Below are positions 58,156-64,000 of a stretch of 64,000 bases of DNA, one piece after another. The position numbers were made by a program, and so were the translations under genes. The stretch covers positions 1 to 64,000 of the forward strand of contig NZ_FUYL01000011.1 in the NCBI RefSeq assembly GCF_900167935.1, written 5' to 3'. How positions within the stretch are numbered: position 1 is the first letter of the stretch; the number at the start of each line of letters is the position of its first letter. The notes under the pieces are model-generated. The model did not search any database and was not told the DNA's origin. It worked only from the letters and a program-made list of their open reading frames with translations. The DNA comes from Maribacter arcticus (lineage in GTDB: Bacteria > Bacteroidota > Bacteroidia > Flavobacteriales > Flavobacteriaceae).

Positions 58156-59271
58156 TTAAAATCGCTCTGTTTTTATAGCTATAGGTTCTCCATTCAAATG
58201 CTCTTTAATTTCAAATTTGATAACCCCTAAAACATGTTCCTCATTAGTTAAAACTTGTACTTCCCATTCACCTGGTTTTACATTGTTCTTATAGGTATAA
58301 CCTCTAAATCCGCCATCGCGGCCTCCAGTTATATTGTAACCAATGTCTTCAGTGATTTCCCATTCTTTGGTATTATGATTATACCATTTCCATCTATGGA
58401 AAACAGCCTTTTTTAAATCGGTAGGCGCAAAAATAGAAGAGAAAATATAAACACTTTCATCGGGTACATAAGCGAAATCAAGTTTGTGCTTCCTCCAAAA
58501 AACAAAAGAATCTTCAGGCTCATAGCTAACGAGATACGTATCATCTTTCATCGTTACATTATGTGCCACAATACCCTTATCTAAAGCTAATGGTACAGGA
58601 GGAATAAGTTTCAGAAAATAGAATAGATTAATTATACCGTAGATACTTAGTATAATAATAATCATTTTACCCAATTTTATTTCTTGTCTTGTACTCGGGC
58701 TTTTACCATAAATAAATATCAATAACACTAATGTAACAGCAAGACTGGTAACACCTGAGATTAGGAAAATAGTGGTATTTAATTCCTTCAAAAAAACCGG
58801 AATCATGAAGGTGAAAAAGGTGAAGCTAATAAAATAATACACTCCAAATTGTAAGTATTTATTCGAGATTCTCTTTTTTAGAAACTCATTGGCAATCAAC
58901 AACAAGACTAGTATGATGAAGAAAGATGCAGTCTTTGAAAGCGAAACACTTCTTGAAAAGTAAATAACATATGCACTAGATAGGCCACCAAAGAAAAACT
59001 GTATCGCCAATGGAAAATACTCTTCATATCGTTCTAAGAAGGTATTTTTCCATTTACCATCATCAACCAAATTATATAAATACAATACTATCGATAGAGA
59101 TGTCATATGCAGACATAAAATCGTTAAATCATAAGTACGGTCAATACGGCCTAAGGTTAACGTGTCAAAAATAAAACCACCAATAAAGAATACTATTGGC
59201 GCATACTTAGCGTTCCTTCGAATAAAATCTCTGAAGGCACTGTTTTTAAATCTAACGATTGTTCTTTTCAT
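58156..59271 (-). CDS. DUF2914 membrane protein
   Basis: This 371-residue protein has eight or so membrane helices in the first 225 residues and a C-terminal extracytoplasmic DUF2914 domain (about 260-371): IFSSIFAPTDLKKAVFHRWK, WEITEDIGYNITGGRDGGFR, GYTYKNNVKPGEWEVQVLTN and LGVIKFEI. The beta-sandwich domain is predicted to bind a ligand or polymer; no function is established. The gene is isolated, with gaps of 90 and 183 bases. Confidence 0.85.
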   Translation of the reverse strand: MKRTIVRFKNSAFRDFIRRNAKYAPIVFFIGGFIFDTLTLGRIDRTYDLTILCLHMTSLSIVLYLYNLVDDGKWKNTFLERYEEYFPLAIQFFFGGLSSAYVIYFSRSVSLSKTASFFIILVLLLIANEFLKKRISNKYLQFGVYYFISFTFFTFMIPVFLKELNTTIFLISGVTSLAVTLVLLIFIYGKSPSTRQEIKLGKMIIIILSIYGIINLFYFLKLIPPVPLALDKGIVAHNVTMKDDTYLVSYEPEDSFVFWRKHKLDFAYVPDESVYIFSSIFAPTDLKKAVFHRWKWYNHNTKEWEITEDIGYNITGGRDGGFRGYTYKNNVKPGEWEVQVLTNEEHVLGVIKFEIKEHLNGEPIAIKTERF

Positions 59272-59361
59272 GAAGACCTAGGGTAATAATCGTTAAATGT
59301 AAATTAAATAAAAAGAGGTTATTGCTCTTATACTATTTATGATGAGCTCAATACAATACTA

Positions 59362-60969
59362 TTAATTCAATTTTGAATCAATATAAAAATTAGGGTCTAT
59401 TGTAATAGTTTTTAAATTTCCTTTAATTTTTTGAGTTTGCCACGTAATTGTTGGTTCTAACCAAACAGGTTTATCCTCAATAAGAACACGTAAAGGAATG
59501 GTAAAACCTTCTACAGTATTTGAGTAACGATATAGTAGCTTTTTTCCTTTTATGGAATACTCGAAAACAGGAATTTTAGTAGTACGCAAATACTGATTAA
59601 AGAATGGTCTTAAATCGCGTTTCATCTGCATACTGATATAATGCTCTATTTGGTCTGTTGTTACCGTTTTATGATAGAACTCTGAGTTAAGCCCGCGTAG
59701 AATAGCTCGCCATTTATCATCATTAACTACTTGGCGTAGTGTATGCAAAATATTTGAACCCTTATAGTACATATCACCACTACCTTCATGATTTACATCA
59801 TAAATACCAATAATTGGCCTGTCATTTTTAATGTTTTTACGAATTCCTTGTACGTAAGCATTTGCGGCTTCGGTGCCATAATGATAATCTAAAAACAAAC
59901 TTTCAGAATAACAGGTAAAACCTTCATGGACCCACATATCAGCAGCATCTTTGTATGTGATGTTATTGGCAAACCATTCATGACCAGCTTCATGAATAAT
60001 GATAAAATCAAATTTTAAACCCCAACCAGACCCTGATAAATCTCTGCCCAAATAGCCATTTATATATTGGTTACCATAGGTCACAGAGCTTTGATGTTCC
60101 ATTCCCAAATAAGGCACTTCAACTAACTTAAATGAATCTTCATAAAAAGGGTAGGGGCCAAACCAGTTTTCAAAAGCTTCCATCATTTTAGGAGCATCTT
60201 TGAAATGCTTTCTAGCCTTTTCTAAATTATAGTTTAGAACATAGTAATCCATATCTAAGTCTCCCTTTTCGCCATCGTACTTTTCACCAAAATGAGCATA
60301 ATCGCCAATATTAACATTCACACCATAATTGTTGATAGGGTTAGATACAAACCAATGGTACGTGTTTGTATCTTCATCTATCTTTCTTAATCGTCCGTTA
60401 GATACATTCATAAGTCCCTTAGGGGCTTTTACACTAATAAGCATACTATCTACTTCATCATACATGTGGTCTTTGTTCGGCCACCAGACACTAGCACCTA
60501 AACCTTGACATGAAGTTGCCACAAAATCTTTACCGTTTTCATCTTTCTTCCAAGAAAAACCACCATCCCAAGGAGCTTTAACGGCTTCTTTTGGGTGTCC
60601 TGAATAAGTAACTATAATTTCATTAAACTCACCAATTTTTTGCTGCTTCTCTAATTGAATAAAATGGGCATTGCCATTATGGGCAATCTCTAATTCCTGA
60701 CCATCTTGTGTCACTTTTTCAATCTGTAATGGTGATTGTAAATCAACCTGCAATACTTGATGAGGTTCTAATACTTTGTAGCGAATAGTATTGCTGCCGC
60801 TTATGAATTTGTCATCAGGATTGACATCGATATCTAAATGATAGTAATTCAAATCCCACCAAGAACGTTCAGGGGTAATACTACCTCTTAGGGTGTCCTG
60901 TTCTGTGAATGTTTGAGCTTGACCGAAAGTGAAAAATCCTAAGGCAAGGGCAATTACTATATTTTTCAT
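59362..60969 (-). CDS. M1-family metallopeptidase (aminopeptidase-like)
   Basis: This 535-residue protein has a signal peptide (MKNIVIALALGFFTFGQAQ). The N-terminal beta domain covers about 25-215; the thermolysin-like domain carries the zinc site HEAGHEWFANNI (about 326) with the third ligand Glu 19 residues on in MWVHEGFTCYSES, and the substrate-recognition YLGMEHQSSVTYGNQY, a variant of the family's GAMEN motif. The length is short because the helical C-terminal domain typical of aminopeptidase N is missing, as in cold-active-type secreted M1 enzymes. It probably trims N-terminal residues of peptides in the periplasm. Confidence 0.9.
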   Translation of the reverse strand: MKNIVIALALGFFTFGQAQTFTEQDTLRGSITPERSWWDLNYYHLDIDVNPDDKFISGSNTIRYKVLEPHQVLQVDLQSPLQIEKVTQDGQELEIAHNGNAHFIQLEKQQKIGEFNEIIVTYSGHPKEAVKAPWDGGFSWKKDENGKDFVATSCQGLGASVWWPNKDHMYDEVDSMLISVKAPKGLMNVSNGRLRKIDEDTNTYHWFVSNPINNYGVNVNIGDYAHFGEKYDGEKGDLDMDYYVLNYNLEKARKHFKDAPKMMEAFENWFGPYPFYEDSFKLVEVPYLGMEHQSSVTYGNQYINGYLGRDLSGSGWGLKFDFIIIHEAGHEWFANNITYKDAADMWVHEGFTCYSESLFLDYHYGTEAANAYVQGIRKNIKNDRPIIGIYDVNHEGSGDMYYKGSNILHTLRQVVNDDKWRAILRGLNSEFYHKTVTTDQIEHYISMQMKRDLRPFFNQYLRTTKIPVFEYSIKGKKLLYRYSNTVEGFTIPLRVLIEDKPVWLEPTITWQTQKIKGNLKTITIDPNFYIDSKLN

Positions 60970-61029
60970 CCTGTAATGAATTAAATTATTCTTGTAAAAT
61001 ATATTCGCATTAGGTTAAATAGGCCGATT

Positions 61030-62361
61030 TTATCTAAATATCCCGTTAGGAAAAACAACTGGACTTTCAAATCCGTTTTCACCTACGGCAGAAACTCCGA
61101 AAAAGAAATTGTCAATAACAATACCTTCTAAGGTGAACTCAGTAATATCGCCCACATAGCGGCTGTTATCCCAAGTAGGAGAAGTGGTATCTCTCCAATA
61201 TATCTTATATCCTTTTGCGCCGTCTACTTTACTCCATTGAAACTTCGCCGCTGGTTGAACAATTCCGCCAATTTTTACGGTAGTAGGTGAAGGTGGAGCC
61301 CAAGCTAAAGATGCTAGATTAATAGCGTTTACAGCAGTTAATTTAGCAGCATATTTAAAATTCACATGTTCTAAAACATCGCCATAGGCAATGCCATCTT
61401 CAACACGAATATCTTGATGCTGCTGTGTGTAGTTTTCGTGAGCCTCCATAATACGAATACCCGGAAAACCAGCATCATTAAAAGGTCGATGGTGACCACC
61501 ACGACCAAAACGGTCTAAACGATATATCATCATAGGGTTCATTTCTGGCATGTATTGCTTCACATTTTTATGAACATAACGAGCCAGTTGTCTTGAGATA
61601 CCATCAACTTCGCCGCCATAAAAACGTCTTGCTTTACGTTGCTCTTCAGTTTCAGTAGGAGGTACCGGTTCAGAAAAAATTCTGAAATCAACATTACTAA
61701 CAATACCATCTACACCAGTAATATTACCAATCATATCATTATTGAAAATTCCGATAACTTCCCAACCTTGGTCTTTTGCATACTGCGCAACGCCGCCACC
61801 GCCGAATAAACCTTGTTCTTCACCAGAGAGTCCCATATAAATAATACTGTTCTCAAATTTATATTTGGAAAGTACTCTTGCTGCTTCAATAGTACCTGCC
61901 ATACCACTCGCGTTATCATTCGCACCTGGAGATTCATCAGTATAATTTGTTGGATCACTTACCCTAGAATCTATATCACCACTCATAATAATATAGCGAT
62001 TAGGATATGTAGTACCTTTTTGAATAGCGAGTACATTAACTACTTCTACATCTTTTACAATACGATCATTAGCTCCTTTCTTTATCAAATCTTTTTGATA
62101 GATAACATTTAAACAACCATTGCAAGCACTTGATGTTTTTTCAAATTCACTTTTAATCCATCTTCTTGCGGCTCCAATACCTCTTGTTTGAGAAACGGTA
62201 TCGCTTAAGGTATGTCTAGTACCAAAATTGGTCAGTTTTGTAATATCATTTTCAATACGCTCTGCTGAAACGGCATTGATAATGTCATAAATACGTTGGT
62301 CGGTTTGGGCAGACATAACAAACGATGAGGTCAGAAGACCAATAAGTAGTAATTTTTTCAT
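61030..62361 (-). CDS. M28-family zinc peptidase with fibronectin-like C-terminal domain
   Basis: This 443-residue protein has a signal peptide (MKKLLLIGLLTSSFVMSAQ). M28 core at about 100-345: GDIDSRVSDPTN, the zinc-bridging SPGANDNASGMAG (Asp), YMGLSGEEQGLFGG (catalytic Glu pair), IFNNDMIGN (Asp) and RIMEAHENYTQQHQDIR (His). A beta-sandwich (about 360-443; AAKFQWSKVDGAKGYKIYWR) of the fibronectin III type follows. The enzyme should act as a periplasmic aminopeptidase or dipeptidase. It lies 60 bases upstream of the M1 peptidase gene on the same strand, so the two may be co-expressed. Confidence 0.9.
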   Translation of the reverse strand: MKKLLLIGLLTSSFVMSAQTDQRIYDIINAVSAERIENDITKLTNFGTRHTLSDTVSQTRGIGAARRWIKSEFEKTSSACNGCLNVIYQKDLIKKGANDRIVKDVEVVNVLAIQKGTTYPNRYIIMSGDIDSRVSDPTNYTDESPGANDNASGMAGTIEAARVLSKYKFENSIIYMGLSGEEQGLFGGGGVAQYAKDQGWEVIGIFNNDMIGNITGVDGIVSNVDFRIFSEPVPPTETEEQRKARRFYGGEVDGISRQLARYVHKNVKQYMPEMNPMMIYRLDRFGRGGHHRPFNDAGFPGIRIMEAHENYTQQHQDIRVEDGIAYGDVLEHVNFKYAAKLTAVNAINLASLAWAPPSPTTVKIGGIVQPAAKFQWSKVDGAKGYKIYWRDTTSPTWDNSRYVGDITEFTLEGIVIDNFFFGVSAVGENGFESPVVFPNGIFR

Positions 62362-62558
62362 TTCAATTTGGTTTATAATTTTAAAATGGTAATTAGTGTG
62401 AAGTCCACTAAATGGACGAAAACTTTATTTTTTAGTCTTGTATGATTTTTAGAGGTATTAAACCTACAAAAACAAAAATCGTGAAATGAATTTTATAGTA
62501 CAATAAATACATCATATTTTCTCATTGATTTTGGTTGCAGCAAAGTCGATGGCATGAA

Positions 62559-63728
62559 TTATCTCACCTTCTTATCCATTAGGTTATAAACTCCCAGAAT
62601 TGGACCTATGGCCAAGGGAATAAACAATAGATAAATAGGGATGATATTTTGAAGCAATCCTAGGAGTTGGATACTTAAAATTGTAATTGCAAAACCAATA
62701 CAGTTGACCAGTGTTAGTGCTGTTCCTTTTAATTCGGGTGTAACGGAAGAAGCAACGAGATTAGAGAATTGGGGTGAATCAGCGGTAACAGCAATTCCCC
62801 ATAAACACCATCCTAATAAAAAAATAGGTGCAGGCGATGATAAAAGAAGAGGGGAGGCTACGCAAAGTAACCCAGATACCGATAATGCAATCATCGCTAC
62901 TTTTTTGCTACCTATTTTTTGTGAAACCATTCCGCCAAATGCACATGAAGCTCCACCAAGGGCAATTATAATTCCTGTCCATAACGGTATAGAAATTTCA
63001 CCCCCTGTTTGCCTATTAAACCAAAAGATAGCAACTGGGGTAAATGCCCAAAAGGCATATAATTCCCACATGTGTCCGAAATAACCAAAGGCTGCTTTTC
63101 TGAACTCAGAATTTTTAAAAAGTTTAGGCCCTGCATCTAACTTTAAAGAAGGGCTTACTACTCTGTATGGTCCATTAGGAACTAAAACAAACAAGAGCAA
63201 ACCTCCAATTGCCGTAATACTCGAAGTTATTTTTATAACACTATCAGGATGACTACCCCAAGAGGTTCCATTAATTAAAAAAGGAAAAGCAGTACCTAAA
63301 ACTAAAGCGCCCACCAAAAAACCCAATGCTTTACCCAATCCTTTTTCGTAGTAATCAGCAGCTATTTTCATTCCTACGGGATAAATGCCGGCAAGAAAAA
63401 AACCAGTACTAAATCGCGCAAGCATAAGTCCGAAAACACTAAGATTAGGTAAGATTAGAAATAGGTTAGATAGCGATGCTAAAAATGCGCAAAGCATGAA
63501 TACCCGAGATGGAGAAAATCTGTCGGCAATCATTAATATACCGAATAGTAAGGTGCCGATAATGAAACCAAACTGAACCGAGGATAATACATAGCCAATT
63601 ATCTCTGCACCAAAGTCTAGCTTTTTTGTTAACGATTCTAAAATCGCATTACCTGCAAACCAGGTCGATGTGCAGGCAAATTGAGAAAGTATTATTATAG
63701 GAAGAATATGAGATTTTTGCTTCACCAT
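62559..63728 (-). CDS. Major facilitator superfamily transporter
   Basis: This 389-residue inner-membrane protein has 12 predicted helices. The loop between helices 2 and 3 (GILMIADRFSPSRVFMLCAF) is a form of MFS motif A (G-x-x-x-D-R). AGNAILESLTKKLDFGAEII and FSTGFFLAGIYPVGMKIAAD occur in the cyanate/nitrate-type permease group. Substrate cannot be told. The start codon is separated by only one base from the stop of the NTF2-like gene upstream. Confidence 0.88.
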   Translation of the reverse strand: MVKQKSHILPIIILSQFACTSTWFAGNAILESLTKKLDFGAEIIGYVLSSVQFGFIIGTLLFGILMIADRFSPSRVFMLCAFLASLSNLFLILPNLSVFGLMLARFSTGFFLAGIYPVGMKIAADYYEKGLGKALGFLVGALVLGTAFPFLINGTSWGSHPDSVIKITSSITAIGGLLLFVLVPNGPYRVVSPSLKLDAGPKLFKNSEFRKAAFGYFGHMWELYAFWAFTPVAIFWFNRQTGGEISIPLWTGIIIALGGASCAFGGMVSQKIGSKKVAMIALSVSGLLCVASPLLLSSPAPIFLLGWCLWGIAVTADSPQFSNLVASSVTPELKGTALTLVNCIGFAITILSIQLLGLLQNIIPIYLLFIPLAIGPILGVYNLMDKKVR

Positions 63729-63729
63729 A

Positions 63730-64000
63730 TCAATTTATGAAGGTGACTTTGGCTATTTTCCCATTCTCTACTTCATAAATACCCACAGCACTATATGAAT
63801 TTCCGTTGGCAGTTATATATTCCTCATCAATAACTTTATTACCTATAACAATTCTATTTTTTACTACACAATTTAAATCGATGGTTGATTCAAAATAATC
63901 TGTATAACTATTTCTCATTTTATCAATTCCATCTGTTCTTAATTCACCCGATGATCGATATATTTTTACATCTTCTGCATAAAGATTTAAGAATGCATTA
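63730..64000 (-). CDS. SnoaL/NTF2-like protein, C-terminal part (cut by window edge)
   Basis: The minus-strand frame runs from the window end to a TGA at 63730 and shows at least 89 residues: NAFLNLYAEDVKIYRSSGEL, then GIDKMRNSYTDYFES, CVVKNRIVIGNKVIDEEYIT, and SAVGIYEVENGKIAKVTFIN. This is the second half of an NTF2/SnoaL-like cone fold (beta sheet ending in a V-x-G-K-I-x-x-V strand). The start is beyond the window; an internal ATG at 63918 is not the start. Co-transcribed with the transporter at 62559. Confidence 0.78.
   Translation of the reverse strand, partial: NAFLNLYAEDVKIYRSSGELRTDGIDKMRNSYTDYFESTIDLNCVVKNRIVIGNKVIDEEYITANGNSYSAVGIYEVENGKIAKVTFIN

Noticed and set aside
1..64000. CRISPR array, rRNA or tRNA genes
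   Set aside because: No regularly spaced direct repeats and no tRNA or rRNA-like sequence were recognised on either strand by reading.

Overview
The window looks like chromosome from a marine member of the Flavobacteriaceae (Bacteroidetes), of the Maribacter/Zobellia type. The DNA is AT-rich, Shine-Dalgarno sequences are mostly absent, several starts are TTG, and many families are typical of this group: DUF6090, 2TM-domain proteins with LytS/LytT, LETM1-related protein, DUF2490, Tricorn-type S41 peptidase, ThuA-sugar dehydrogenase fusions, DUF4331 and DUF2914. Genus-level assignment is inference.

Region 1 (1-4160) is accessory DNA. The end of an IS110-family element is followed by three unrelated single-gene units on the minus strand (378-806, 964-1704, 1870-2892) and a tyrosine recombinase gene (2970-4097). 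Each unit ends in a long imperfect inverted repeat built like an integron attC site, and the two ends of each unit are complementary to each other over 9-10 bases, as integron cassettes are. A second array on the plus strand (about 37803-42440) has the same design but no recombinase; it carries a secreted protein gene, a small membrane protein gene, an rsgA copy, a dicarboxylate symporter gene and a frameshifted ASCH-domain gene.

Region 2 (4570-11131) is a sugar-oxidation locus: an AraC regulator divergent from a three-gene operon encoding a giant secreted ThuA/sugar-dehydrogenase/cupredoxin fusion, a TIM-barrel sugar epimerase/lyase and a Gfo/Idh/MocA oxidoreductase. A second giant ThuA-dehydrogenase, ending in cytochrome c and a carbohydrate-binding domain, lies at 53305-56700, and a smaller PQQ-type dehydrogenase at 43042-44223.

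Region 3 (11339-15487) is a LytS-type histidine kinase with a C-terminal 2TM domain, an FMN-binding protein, four small 2TM-domain proteins in tandem and a LytTR response regulator: one signalling cluster in which the 2TM module occurs five times.

Region 4 (15521-37764) holds envelope and stress genes: LETM1-related protein, a DUF4331 family apparently split over two adjacent genes, TPR lipoprotein, MMPL/RND exporter, DUF547, an arsenosugar-type glycosyltransferase overlapping a double VOC protein, an ECF sigma/anti-sigma pair, Cu/Zn superoxide dismutase, YceI, DUF2490, a very large sortilin-type beta-propeller protein, GH43, a TPMT-type methyltransferase and a Tricorn-like protease.

Region 5 (42464-64000) is mostly metabolic and envelope genes: VOC protein, sterol desaturase, FAD oxidoreductase, DUF1272, DUF998, three tandem amidohydrolases with a CDP-alcohol phosphatidyltransferase, YdeI, GAF, YkgJ-like, DUF2914, M1 and M28 peptidases, an MFS transporter and the edge of an NTF2-like gene. 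No rRNA, tRNA or CRISPR array was seen.
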